Source of the DNA: Methylorubrum populi
GTDB lineage: Bacteria > Pseudomonadota > Alphaproteobacteria > Rhizobiales > Beijerinckiaceae
Length of the DNA: 64,000 bases
Direction of reading: 5' to 3'
Assembly (NCBI GenBank): GCA_020741775.1
Contig: DYYG01000064.1
Span: 1 to 64,000 of the forward strand
Shown here in pieces: positions 20,140-30,070 of the stretch. Under the pieces are notes generated by a model. It ran no database searches. It worked only from the letters and a program-made list of their open reading frames with translations, and had not been told where the DNA came from. Position 1 is the first letter of the stretch. Each line of letters opens with the position of its first letter. Made by a program: the position numbers and the translations under genes.

Positions 20140-21201
20140 TCAGGGTGATGGGTTCGAGCTCCCACGGGCTGAACTTGCCCTCTCCACGCGCCTCAGCCGT
20201 TGGGCCTGCTCTGACCCGCCAGCCGCAAAGGCAGCGCCTGCAAGTGCCCCGAGCGCGACCGCCGCGCCGGCCCGCAACCAGACCGGATCGACGGCCACCA
20301 CCCGGTCGCTCGCACGCGCATCGAAACGGCCATGGGCACCGGGATCGGAATCGACCGGCTCGTCGAGATTGTCGGCGCGCCCGCGAATCGCCGCGCGGCT
20401 CGTCATCTCGTCCTGATAGCCGTAGCGGCCGAGATAGCGGTCGATGAGGCCGGGGCTCAGCATGTTGCCGAGGATCGCCTGCCAGGCCGAGGCTCCGATC
20501 CACAGCTCCCGAGGCGCGTCCTGCGCTGCCCGATAGACGTGGCGGGCGATGGCCTCCGGCTGGAAGATCGGCGGCACCGGCTCCGGGCGGCGCGGCAGGG
20601 TCGAGCGGGCCCAGTCGAATTGCGGCGTGTTCACCGCCGGCAGATGCACCGTCGTCACGCGGACGCGGCTGCGGTCATGCAGCAATTCAGTGCGCAGCGA
20701 ATCGACGAAGCCGCGCACCGCCGCCTTGCCGGCGCAATAGGCCGATTGGAGCGGGATCGAGCGATAGGCGAGCGCCGAGCCGATATGGACGATGGTGCCG
20801 GCATCGCGCGGGCGCATATGCGCGAGGGCCGCCATCGTGCCGTGGACCTGCCCGAGATAGGTCACGTCGGTGACCCGCTGGAATTCCTGCGCGGTCATCT
20901 GGTGGACGGGGGCGTAGACCGTCACCATCGCGCTGTTGATCCACACGTCGATGCCGCCGAACCGCTCCACGGTCTCGTCGGCGGCCTGGGCGACGGCCCC
21001 GGCATCGGCGACATCCGCGGCGAAGGCGAGGGGCCGGCCGCCGGCTTGCTCGACCGCGCACACGGCACCGCGCAGGCCCTTCTCGCCCCGGGCGATCAGC
21101 GCGACATTCCAGCCCCGGCGCGCGAATTCCACCGCCACGGCGCGCCCCACACCGGCGCTCGCCCCGGTGACGACGACCGTTCTGCCCTGCCTGCCCGCCA
21201 T
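20140..21201 (-). CDS. SDR family oxidoreductase
   Basis: VVVTGASAGVGRAVAVEFARRG Rossmann motif, YCAGKAAVRGFVDSLRTEL; start at MAGRQGRTVVV. Confidence 0.93.
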   Translation of the reverse strand: MAGRQGRTVVVTGASAGVGRAVAVEFARRGWNVALIARGEKGLRGAVCAVEQAGGRPLAFAADVADAGAVAQAADETVERFGGIDVWINSAMVTVYAPVHQMTAQEFQRVTDVTYLGQVHGTMAALAHMRPRDAGTIVHIGSALAYRSIPLQSAYCAGKAAVRGFVDSLRTELLHDRSRVRVTTVHLPAVNTPQFDWARSTLPRRPEPVPPIFQPEAIARHVYRAAQDAPRELWIGASAWQAILGNMLSPGLIDRYLGRYGYQDEMTSRAAIRGRADNLDEPVDSDPGAHGRFDARASDRVVAVDPVWLRAGAAVALGALAGAAFAAGGSEQAQRLRRVERASSARGSSNPSP

Positions 21202-21301
21202 GTCCGCTCCCGATTGCCGAGGCTGCCGCGCCTCACCGCCGGCAACTCGTGAGCGAGCGGAACGGTCCCCGGGACGTCTCCGTCCGTTGGGGCGATGGGG
21301 C

Positions 21302-21691
21302 TCAGGCGCGCCGGGCCGCCGCATCGAGCCCGGCGGCCGCCGCGATACCGGCCGCGTAGGCCAGCAGGTTCCACACCGAGAAGATGCGGCCGAGGAGCAG
21401 TTGGCCCGGCAGGGTGAGGCGGAACGCGTCGAGCCAGGGGGCATGGACGAGACGGAACAGCTCGACGGCCACGGCGATGAGCCCGGCGACGGCCACGAGT
21501 CTGTGCGTCTCTGCGGCCGGGCGCAGGAAGGCGACGAGCCCGTAGACCATCGCGCCCCACAGGATTGATCCGGCATATTTCACCACCATCGGCGGCCATC
21601 CGAGGGGTGCCAGGCGGATGGCGAGACCGGCGGCGATCACGGCGGCGGTGGCGAGAAGCAGGGGGAGGCGGCGGGTTCGGAGGTCGGGCAT
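21302..21691 (-). CDS. DUF2809 family membrane protein
   Basis: KYAGSILWGAMVYGLVAFLRP..., VELFRLVHAPWLDAFRLTLPGQLLLGRIFSVWNLLAYAAGI. Confidence 0.8.
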   Translation of the reverse strand: MPDLRTRRLPLLLATAAVIAAGLAIRLAPLGWPPMVVKYAGSILWGAMVYGLVAFLRPAAETHRLVAVAGLIAVAVELFRLVHAPWLDAFRLTLPGQLLLGRIFSVWNLLAYAAGIAAAAGLDAAARRA

Positions 21692-21767
21692 CGTGGCAGG
21701 GCGGTTTACAGGGCGGAAGGCGCCCGGTATCACCCCCGGCCACACCGCCATACGAGTTTCACACCAG

Positions 21768-22896
21768 ATGCGCGCCGAGATCGAACAGGCCTCGGATGCC
21801 GCCAAGCAGTCTATAGGGCTGCTGAGGAGGCATCTTTGACTGGGACACAGTCGATAAACGCCTCGCGGAGCTGAATGCCGCGTCCGAAGACCCCGACCTC
21901 TGGAACGATGCGGAGGCCGCGCAGAAGGTCATGCGCGAGCGCCAGCAGCTCGACGAGGCCGTGACCGCGATCAAGAAGCTCGAGCAGGATCTCGAGGATG
22001 CCGCGACTCTGATCGAACTCGGCGAGATGGAGGGCGATGCGGCCTCCATCGCCGAGGGCGAGGCCGCCATCAAGGCGGTCGAGAAGGAGGCCGCGAGCCG
22101 TCAGGTCGAGACGCTGCTCTCCGGCGAGGCCGACGGCTTCGACACCTATCTCGAAGTCCATGCCGGCGCCGGCGGAACCGAGAGCCAGGATTGGGCCAAC
22201 ATGCTCCAGCGCATGTATGCCCGCTGGGCCGAGCGGCGGAAGTTCAAGGTCGAGATCGTCGAGATGACCGACGGCGAAGAGGCCGGGATCAAGGGCGCCA
22301 CGCTCCTGATCAAGGGCCACAACGCCTATGGCTGGCTCAAGACCGAGTCGGGCGTGCACCGGCTGGTCCGCATCTCGCCCTACGATTCGAATGCGCGCCG
22401 GCACACGAGCTTCGCGAGCGTGTGGGTCTATCCGGTGATCGACGACCGGATCGAGATCGAGATCAAGGAATCCGACTGCCGCATCGACACCTACCGGTCG
22501 TCGGGCGCGGGCGGCCAGCACGTCAACACGACCGATTCGGCGGTGCGCATCACGCACAACCCGACCGGCATCGTGGTGGCCTGTCAGCAGGAGCGCTCGC
22601 AGCACAAGAACCGGGCCACCGCCTGGAACATGCTGCGCGCCCGCCTCTACGAGGCCGAGCTGAAGAAGCGCGAGGAGAAGGCCAACGCCGAGGCCGCCTC
22701 GAAGACGGATATCGGCTGGGGCCATCAGATCCGAAGCTACGTGCTGCAGCCCTATCAGCTCGTGAAGGACCTGCGCACCGGCACGCAATCGACCGACCCG
22801 GACGAGGTGCTGGACGGCGACCTCGACCCGTTCATGGAAGCCTCCCTGGCGCAGCGCGTCTATGGCGGCAGCGAGGCGGTCGAGGACATCGACTGA
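21768..22896 (+). CDS. prfB: Peptide chain release factor 2, expressed through a programmed +1 frameshift at 21834-21840
   Basis: Zero-frame [26 protein letters not shown]; +1 frame continues [24 protein letters not shown]...; slippery aggagg-cat-ctt-tga-c; RF2 GGQ motif [21 protein letters not shown]. Confidence 0.96.
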
Positions 22897-22912
22897 GGCC
22901 CACGCGGGCCTC

Positions 22913-22937
22913 GGATCCCGGCCGCTCGCCGGGATCC
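22913..22937 (+). terminator. Stem-loop downstream of prfB
   Basis: ggatcccgg-ccgctcg-ccgggatcc 9-bp perfect stem; no strong U-tract. Confidence 0.5.
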
Positions 22938-23041
22938 ATCTTCGTCATTCCGACGCGATCCGGCACACCGCCTCTTGCGAAGAGGCCATAACCGCCGGAT
23001 CGCTTCGCTGCCCCGCGATGGCGGCGGCAAGCCGAGCAGCC

Positions 23042-24214
23042 TCAATCCGCGAAAACCAGCTGCGCTCCGGCCTGCAGGAAACGCTGCGGATCGACCGGCT
23101 CGCCGTCGATGCGGGTCTCGTAATGCAGGTGGCTGCCGGTGGAGCGGCCGGTCGAGCCGGCGAAGCCCACCACATTCCCCGCCTCGACCCTCTGGCCGAC
23201 CGAGACGGCGTAGCCCGACAGGTGCGCGTAGCGGGTGACGAGCCCGCGGCCGTGATCGATCTCGACCATGTTGCCGTAGCCACCGGCATAATCGGCCGCC
23301 GTCACCCGGCCGGCGGCGGTGGCGCGGACCGGGGCCCCCGACTCGGCGCGCATATCCACGCCGGTATGCAGGGCGTAGCCACGCGTGAACGGATCGAGCC
23401 GGGCCCCGAAGGCACTGGTGAAAGCGAGATCGCCGGGGAGAGGCTGGCGGAAGGGGAGGGCGGCGGCGACCCGGCGCAGATGCGTCTCCTCCTCGATCTG
23501 CCGCCGGGCATCGGCCAGGGCCCGTTCGAAGGCATCCCCCGTAAGGGGCACCAGCGGGCCGCCGGTGCCTGCCGCCTGCGGCTCGAACCGTGCCGGCGAG
23601 AGACCGGTGCGGGCAATCAGATCGCGAAAGCGCCCGGCACTGGACCCGGCTCGGCGCGCGACCTCGACGACGGCGCGGGATTGCGCGGTGGCGACCCGGT
23701 CGAGGGCCTGCTCCAACCGGGTCAGGCGCGCGGCCGATCCATGCTCGGCGGCCTCGGCCCGGTCGTCCGCGCTCTTGCGAAGATCCGGCGTCGGAAATGG
23801 CTTCAAGTGGCGCGGTGCCGGCTCGGCCGCCGCCGAGAGGGGCGGGACCGTCTCGACCGGGTTTACCGCGCCGGCGAGCCCAGAAAGCTGGCCCTGGCGG
23901 GCTTCGATCAGGCTCTGCCGCTCCGCGAGCGCCGCGAGACGGCTTTCGAGGCTGCCACGGGCGGCCTGACGGTCCAGGGCCGACCGGTCGAGGGCCCGTT
24001 GCAGCGCGCCGAGCCGCTCCTCGTAGGCGAATTGCATTGCGCTCTGGCGCGAGACGAAGCGGGCCAGCATCTCGTCGTGGAAGACGAGGTAATAGCTCGC
24101 CGCTCCCGCCCAGAGGATGGCGAGCGCGAAACCGATGCCGAGGAGGCGGACGAGGATTCGCTCGGAGGGAAGGCGGAAGCCGGCGGCGCGGCCGACCCAG
24201 GCAGTCGATGGCAT
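23042..24214 (-). CDS. M23 family metallopeptidase (LytM domain), membrane anchored
   Basis: N-terminal TM, coiled coil, C-terminal HTGVDMRAESGAPVRATAAGRVTAADYAGGYGNMVEIDHGRGLVTRYAHLSGYAVSVGQRVEAGNVVGFAGSTGRSTGSHLHYE. Confidence 0.94.
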   Translation of the reverse strand: MPSTAWVGRAAGFRLPSERILVRLLGIGFALAILWAGAASYYLVFHDEMLARFVSRQSAMQFAYEERLGALQRALDRSALDRQAARGSLESRLAALAERQSLIEARQGQLSGLAGAVNPVETVPPLSAAAEPAPRHLKPFPTPDLRKSADDRAEAAEHGSAARLTRLEQALDRVATAQSRAVVEVARRAGSSAGRFRDLIARTGLSPARFEPQAAGTGGPLVPLTGDAFERALADARRQIEEETHLRRVAAALPFRQPLPGDLAFTSAFGARLDPFTRGYALHTGVDMRAESGAPVRATAAGRVTAADYAGGYGNMVEIDHGRGLVTRYAHLSGYAVSVGQRVEAGNVVGFAGSTGRSTGSHLHYETRIDGEPVDPQRFLQAGAQLVFAD

Positions 24215-24323
24215 GACACGTCGGACGTTCGAGGACGTCCGACGATCACACTCGATTAGGGTTAAGGAAGACTGAGACTGAAATCCGCCGCACCGAGCAA
24301 GCGCTCACCTGCGAGCGGAGCGA

Positions 24324-24791
24324 TCAGGGCAGGGCGCGAACCGCCTCCAGAACTTCCTCGACATGGCCCGGCACCTTCACCTTGCGCCAGATCCGCGCGA
24401 TGCGGCCCTCGCGGTCGATCAGGAGGGTGGTGCGCTCCACGCCCATATACTTGCGGCCATACATGCTCTTCTCGACCCAGACTCCGTAGGCCTCAAGCAT
24501 CGACTTGGTTTCGTCGGAGGCCAGCGGAAAGGTCAGCCCGTATTTCGCCCGGAACTTGTCGTGGCTCTTCACGGAATCGGGGGAAACGCCGATCACCCGT
24601 GCCCCGGCTTCGGCGAAGGCTTCGCTCTGGGCGTTGAAGCCTTGCGCTTCCAAGGTGCAGCCGCTGGTGTCGTCCTTGGGGTAGAAATAAAGCACGATCT
24701 TGTGACCGCGCAGAGTTTCCAGGGAGATGGTCTCGCCCCCAGCTCCGGGTAACGAGAATAGGGGCGCGGTTTCGCCGGGCTCAAGCGGCAT
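24324..24791 (-). CDS. bcp: Thioredoxin-dependent thiol peroxidase (Bcp/PrxQ)
   Basis: GHKIVLYFYPKDDTSGCTLEAQGFN, GVSPDSVKSHDKFRAKYGLTFPLASDE. Confidence 0.95.
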   Translation of the reverse strand: MPLEPGETAPLFSLPGAGGETISLETLRGHKIVLYFYPKDDTSGCTLEAQGFNAQSEAFAEAGARVIGVSPDSVKSHDKFRAKYGLTFPLASDETKSMLEAYGVWVEKSMYGRKYMGVERTTLLIDREGRIARIWRKVKVPGHVEEVLEAVRALP

Positions 24792-24938
24792 CTCGCCTTC
24801 CTTTCGGCCGATTGATGGTGTGCCTGAACTGATGCACGCATCGCTCCGGACACGCCATGCCGGAGAGGCCGAATCCTGAGGAAAGAACGCCGCGGCGAAC
24901 CGACCTCCGCCCGACCCAACGGGTGCAGCAGCGAACGA

Positions 24939-27900
24939 GTGATGGATCAGGAAACGGCCAGGACCCTGCTCCAGGCGGCGGTGGAGAAGGCACCGCCTCC
25001 CTGCAAGGCACCGCGGCGGCGGCGCCCGCTCCTGTGGGGCGCGATGCTCCTCGTCTTCCTCGTCGGGTTAAGCTCCGGGCTTCTGGTCCTGCGGCTGTCG
25101 CAGGGGCCGCTCCGCGTCGACGGCTTGACCCGTCAGGTATCGGAGGCGGTTGCCGGCCGCTTCGGCGAGGGCTGGCGGGTGGAGTTGCGCGACAGCGCCC
25201 TCGAACTCGATTCCGAATCCTCCCTCGCTCTCAGGGTCGGCGGCCTCGACGTTTACAATCCGGAAGGCGCCCTGGTGGTGCGCGCGCCGCTGGCGGTGGT
25301 CAGCCTCGACACCTGGGCCCTGCTGCGCCTCTCGGTGCAGCCACGCTCCATCGAGTTCCGCGACATCCAGATGACCGCCCTCGTTCATGACGACGGCTCG
25401 ATCGCCTTCGCCGCCTCGGCGCCGGCCCAGGCCGACGCGGCCAAGCCTCACACCCTGCCGAGCGTGGACGCCACCCGCGGCACGGTCTCGCCGGTCTCGG
25501 CGGCGGTCGCCTCGATCTTCGGTGTGGTGCTTGATCCGGCCGGCGTCATCGGCGCCCTCGACCGGGCGCGGATCACCAACGGGCGCCTGACGCTGGTCGA
25601 CGATGCCCGCCACCAAGCCAGCTTCGAGCGGGTGAACGGCCTGTTCCGCCGCGGCGCCAATGATGGGGCGCGGGTGTTCGAGCTGCGCATCGACGGACCC
25701 AACGGCGAATGGCGCTTCGGCGGCCGCGTTCACGAGGCGGGGGAGGGGCGGCGCGCAGGCGTCATCACCCTCGACGACCTGCCCGTCAGCGATCTGCTGC
25801 TGCTCTCCGGCCATTCGAAGATGCCGGTCGACACGGATCTGAAGCTGTCGGCCAAGGCCGATGTGGTGCTGTCAGGCGGGCGCCTGGAGACGATGAAGGC
25901 GGAGGTGAAGACCGGAGAGGGCCTGTTCCTCATCGACGAGAAGGACTTCAACCCCGTCGTCATCGATCAGCTGCGCGCCGAGGCAAGCTGGGACGAGACC
26001 CGGCGCGCCCTCGACATTTCGGCCATCGACTACAAGGGCGGCGGCAACGACGCCCACTTCACCGGCGCCTTCGCCATCGGCCCCCATGGCGCCGAGGAGG
26101 CCTGGACCCTGGCGATCGACGGGCGCGACGTGTTGCTGCGCGGCGCTGCCCGGACCGACCCGTCCTTCCGCATCGGCGAGGTCACGGGGCGATTCAGCGG
26201 CCGCAACGGCGGCGTGAACATCGATGCGATCACCCTTACGGGGAAGGGTGTGAACGGCCGCCTCAGCGGCACCGTCGGCACGACCGCCGACGATGACGGT
26301 CTCACCCTGCATATCGCCGCCAGCGACACCGATGGCCGCACCGCCCTGCGGCTCTGGCCGGACAACATCGCGCCGGCCGTGCGCAATTATCTCGTCGCCG
26401 AGCTGCGCAGCGGGCGGCTCGACCAGGCCGACATCCAGGTCGATATGAGCGGCCCGGAACTCGCCGCCGCCACCCGCGGCGATCCGATGCCGGACCAGGC
26501 GCTCAAGGCCAGCTTCGCGGTGTCGGATGCAGTGCTCGCCATCTCGCAGGACGCGCCGCCCCTGAGCGGCGGCCGGGTCTCCGGCCTCGTCACCGGGCGC
26601 ACCACGACGATCCAGAACGCCACCGCCGAGATCCGCCTATCGGACACGCGGGTGCTCACGATCTCCGACGCCTCCTTCCTGATCCGCGACCCGCAGCCGG
26701 AGAAGGTGCTCGCCCAGCTCGGCTTGCGCCTCTCCGGCAGCGCCGATTCACTGGCCGCCCTCCTCGAAACCCGCATGTTCAAGGGCCTGACCGGCGCCGA
26801 CATCGATCCCGCCGCGATCAAGGGCAGGGCGGACCTGCGCATCGACGTGCCGATCAACCTCAAGCACGTCCCCGACCTCGCCGAGATGCCGGTGACGCTG
26901 ACCGGCACGCTCACCGACCTCAGCATGGAGAAGGCGCTCGGCAAGGATCGTTTCGAGGCGGGCCGGTTCGCCCTCTCCTACGACCGGAACGGCTTTTCCC
27001 TGAAGGGCGACGGCCGGCTGCTCGGTGCGCCGATCTCGATCGATCTGAAGCAGCCCAAGCCCGGCAGCCCCGGCGAGGCAGTGGTGACGGCGAGCCTCGA
27101 CGACGCCTTCCGCGCCAAGCGCGGCCTGCCTACGGCGCCCCAGCTCGGCGGCGTCATCCCGGCTCGGGTGGTGGTGCCGGTGGGACGTCCCGCCTCCGCC
27201 GGCAAGGCTCCGGCCCGGATCGAGGCGGACCTGACACGAGCCTCGATCAACGGCCTCATCCCCGGCTGGAGCAAGCCGGCGGGCAAGGCCGCGCGCCTCA
27301 GTGTCACCCTGGCGGAGGGGGCCGGCGGCCTGATGGAACTGCGCGACATCGCCCTCGATGCGAGCCCGGCTCAGGCTCGGGGCAGCGCCACGATCTCGGC
27401 CGAAGGCAATCTGGAGCGGGCCGACCTCACCTCGTTCAAGCTCTCTCCCGGCGACGACATGCGCGTCAGCCTGGATCGGCAGGGCGCGGCCTATAAGGTG
27501 GCGGTGAAGGGCGCGGTGATCGACGCGCGCCCCTTCCTCAAGAGCATGACCGGCCCGGACGAGAAGGGCGGCAAGGATGCGGGCAAGGATATCGAGGCCG
27601 ACATCGCCGCCAACATCCTCGCCGGTTTCAACGGAGAGTCGCTCACCAATGCGACGCTCAAGGCCAGTTTCAAGAGCGGCGACCTGCGCGGCGCCCAGTT
27701 CAAGGGCCGCTTCGGCGCGTCTCCGCTCAACGCCGTGGTCAGGGCCGAGCGCGGGCACCCTCTGCTCACCCTCGAATCCGCCGATTCCGGCGCGACGCTG
27801 CGCTTCCTCGACATCTACAAGCGGATGTATGGCGGCCGGCTGATGCTGAACGTCTATCTCACCGACGGTCCGCAGACCGGCGTGGTGCAGATCAAGGACT

Positions 27901-28379
27901 TCGCCCTGCGCAACGAGCCCGCTTTGTCGAGCATCGTCGCTCAGGCGCCGCCGCCGGCGGATGGGCGGCGGGCGGCGGCCAATGCCAACGATGTCGGCTT
28001 CGATAAGATGCGGGCCAACTTCACCCGCACCGGCGCGAAGGTCAGCTTCACCGATGCGGCGATCTCCAACCCGGCCATGGGCTTCACCGCGAGCGGCTGG
28101 CTCGACACCGCCAAGGAGCGCACCCAGATCGACGGCACCTTCGTGCCGCTCTACGGGCTCAACAACGTAGTGGCCCAGGTTCCGCTGTTCGGCCCGCTGC
28201 TGGCGGGCGGCAGCAACGAGGGCCTGTTCGCGGTCAATTTCGCCGTCTCGGGACCGATCGCCAAACCGACGGTGAGCGTGAACCCGCTCTCGGCCGTGGC
28301 CCCTGGCTTCCTGCGCAAGCTGTTCGGCGCGGGCGGCGGCGACGCCTTCGCCAATGGCGGGTCTCAGGAGGGACAGTAG
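24939..28379 (+). CDS. Large AsmA-like/YhdP-like (DUF3971) membrane-anchored protein
   Basis: 1146 aa; N-terminal TM and long beta-rich repetitive body with AsmA-like C-terminal region (FALRNEPALSSIVAQAP, GFTASGWLDTAKERTQIDGTFVPLYGLNNVVAQVPLFGPLLAGGSNEGLFAVNFAVSGPIAKPTVSVNPLSAVAPGFLRKLF). Confidence 0.88.
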   Translation: MMDQETARTLLQAAVEKAPPPCKAPRRRRPLLWGAMLLVFLVGLSSGLLVLRLSQGPLRVDGLTRQVSEAVAGRFGEGWRVELRDSALELDSESSLALRVGGLDVYNPEGALVVRAPLAVVSLDTWALLRLSVQPRSIEFRDIQMTALVHDDGSIAFAASAPAQADAAKPHTLPSVDATRGTVSPVSAAVASIFGVVLDPAGVIGALDRARITNGRLTLVDDARHQASFERVNGLFRRGANDGARVFELRIDGPNGEWRFGGRVHEAGEGRRAGVITLDDLPVSDLLLLSGHSKMPVDTDLKLSAKADVVLSGGRLETMKAEVKTGEGLFLIDEKDFNPVVIDQLRAEASWDETRRALDISAIDYKGGGNDAHFTGAFAIGPHGAEEAWTLAIDGRDVLLRGAARTDPSFRIGEVTGRFSGRNGGVNIDAITLTGKGVNGRLSGTVGTTADDDGLTLHIAASDTDGRTALRLWPDNIAPAVRNYLVAELRSGRLDQADIQVDMSGPELAAATRGDPMPDQALKASFAVSDAVLAISQDAPPLSGGRVSGLVTGRTTTIQNATAEIRLSDTRVLTISDASFLIRDPQPEKVLAQLGLRLSGSADSLAALLETRMFKGLTGADIDPAAIKGRADLRIDVPINLKHVPDLAEMPVTLTGTLTDLSMEKALGKDRFEAGRFALSYDRNGFSLKGDGRLLGAPISIDLKQPKPGSPGEAVVTASLDDAFRAKRGLPTAPQLGGVIPARVVVPVGRPASAGKAPARIEADLTRASINGLIPGWSKPAGKAARLSVTLAEGAGGLMELRDIALDASPAQARGSATISAEGNLERADLTSFKLSPGDDMRVSLDRQGAAYKVAVKGAVIDARPFLKSMTGPDEKGGKDAGKDIEADIAANILAGFNGESLTNATLKASFKSGDLRGAQFKGRFGASPLNAVVRAERGHPLLTLESADSGATLRFLDIYKRMYGGRLMLNVYLTDGPQTGVVQIKDFALRNEPALSSIVAQAPPPADGRRAAANANDVGFDKMRANFTRTGAKVSFTDAAISNPAMGFTASGWLDTAKERTQIDGTFVPLYGLNNVVAQVPLFGPLLAGGSNEGLFAVNFAVSGPIAKPTVSVNPLSAVAPGFLRKLFGAGGGDAFANGGSQEGQ

Positions 28380-28429
28380 GCGCTGACTTCAGGCGTGATT
28401 GTTTGATCCGTCACGGCACCCGTGACGGT

Positions 28430-28559
28430 CCTCATGCTGAGGTGCCGCGCCGGGCCTCGAAGCACGCCGCGACCCTTGTCACGGTTCATCGGAGTGGCCG
28501 AGAGCGGCCGTTCGGATGTGCTGCGAGGCCGAGACTTCGCTCGGCGCCTCAGCATGAGG
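28430..28559. repeat. Intergenic inverted-repeat element (family A)
   Basis: Ends cctcatgctgagg(tgccg) and (cggcg)cctcagcatgagg are inverted; same architecture at 53898-54030. Confidence 0.75.
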
Positions 28560-28655
28560 TACGACGAGCCTGCCAGCGCAAAGCAACGGAACAAGTGCCA
28601 GAAGACGCGGACCTGACCGCATCAGGCCCGCGTCTCGGTGTCACCGTCAAGCGCA

Positions 28656-29927
28656 CTATTCCGGCCGCAGCAGCACGTGCTTCTTGCGCCCGAAGGACAG
28701 CTTGATCACGCCCTCCGCCGTCAGGTCGGAGAGACCCAGCACCGCCTTCTCGTCGCTGACCTGCACGTCGTTGACCCGCAGGCCGCCGCCCTTGATCTGC
28801 CGGCGCGCTTCGCTGGTCGAGGGGACGAGCTTGGCATGCTCCGGACCGAAGGCGGTGAGCACGCCGAGACCGGCCTCCAGCACCGACCGCGGAACGGCGA
28901 CGCTCGGCAGCGAGGCGGCGAGCGTGCCCTCGACGAAGGTCTTGCGGGCGGTCTCGGCAGCCTGCTCGGCGGCCTCGGCGCCGTGCATCAGCCGCGTCGC
29001 CTCGGTAGCGAGGATCGCCTTGGCCTCGTTGATCTCGGCGCCCTGAAGCGCGGCGAGCCGGTCGATTTCGGAGAGCGGCAGCAGCGTGAACAGCTTGAGG
29101 AAGCGGGCGACGTCCGCATCCTCGGTGTTCCGCCAGAACTGCCAGTAATCGTAGGCGCTGAGCATGCCCGCATCGAGCCAGACGGCGCCGGCGGCGGTCT
29201 TGCCCATCTTGGCGCCGGAGGCGGTGGTGAGCAGCGGGCAGGTCAGGCCGTAGAGCTGCGGCGTGCCCATGCGGCGGCCGAGATCGATGCCGTTGACGAT
29301 GTTGCCCCACTGATCCGAGCCGCCCATCTGCAGGCGGGTGCCGAAGCGGCGGTTCAGCTCGACGAAGTCGTAGGACTGGAGGATCATGTAGTTGAATTCC
29401 AGGAACGACAGTTCCTGGTCGCGCTCCAGCCGCAGCCGGACGCTGTCCATCGACATCATGCGGTTGACGGAGAAATGCCGGCCGATGTCGCGCAGCATCT
29501 CGATGTAATTGAGCTTGGTCAGCCACTCGGCATTGTCGACCATCACCGCCTCGCCGCCGCCCTCGCCGAAGGAGAGGAAGCGCGAGAAGGTCTTCTTGAT
29601 CCCCTCCTTATTGGCCTCGATCTGCTCCAGGGTCAGGATCTTGCGGGTCTCGTCGCGGCCGGACGGGTCGCCGACGCGGGTGGTCCCGCCTCCCATCAGC
29701 ACGACGGGCCTGCCGCCGGTCTGCTGCAGCCAGTGCAGCATCATGATCGAGAGCAGGTGGCCGACATGGAGCGAGGCCGCCGTGCAATCGTAACCGGTAT
29801 AGGTCGTGAGCCCACCCTCCGCCGCCAGGGCGTCGATGCCGGCGAGGTCGGAGGCTTGGTGGATATAGCCGCGCTCCTGCAGCACCCGGATGAAGTCGGA
29901 TTTCGGCGCGAAGCTCTCGGCGGTCAT
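28656..29927 (-). CDS. tyrS: Tyrosyl-tRNA synthetase
   Basis: [50 protein letters not shown] motif; C-terminal S4 domain. Confidence 0.97.
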   Translation of the reverse strand: MTAESFAPKSDFIRVLQERGYIHQASDLAGIDALAAEGGLTTYTGYDCTAASLHVGHLLSIMMLHWLQQTGGRPVVLMGGGTTRVGDPSGRDETRKILTLEQIEANKEGIKKTFSRFLSFGEGGGEAVMVDNAEWLTKLNYIEMLRDIGRHFSVNRMMSMDSVRLRLERDQELSFLEFNYMILQSYDFVELNRRFGTRLQMGGSDQWGNIVNGIDLGRRMGTPQLYGLTCPLLTTASGAKMGKTAAGAVWLDAGMLSAYDYWQFWRNTEDADVARFLKLFTLLPLSEIDRLAALQGAEINEAKAILATEATRLMHGAEAAEQAAETARKTFVEGTLAASLPSVAVPRSVLEAGLGVLTAFGPEHAKLVPSTSEARRQIKGGGLRVNDVQVSDEKAVLGLSDLTAEGVIKLSFGRKKHVLLRPE

Positions 29928-30070
29928 CGTCAGGCTCGGTCTCGGGCTTTTTTAAGCGGCGCGACAGGGGCGCGCCCGGCGTGCTAGCCCCGGTATGGGC
30001 CAGCGCTCGCGCGCGCTCTTAGCAGGGCGGGCCACGAAAGGCACGGGGAAGGACACCGGAGACGGCTGGC

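Noticed and set aside
21811-22788. Minus-strand ORF opposite prfB
   Set aside because: Shadow ORF; RF2 coding on the plus strand is unambiguous.
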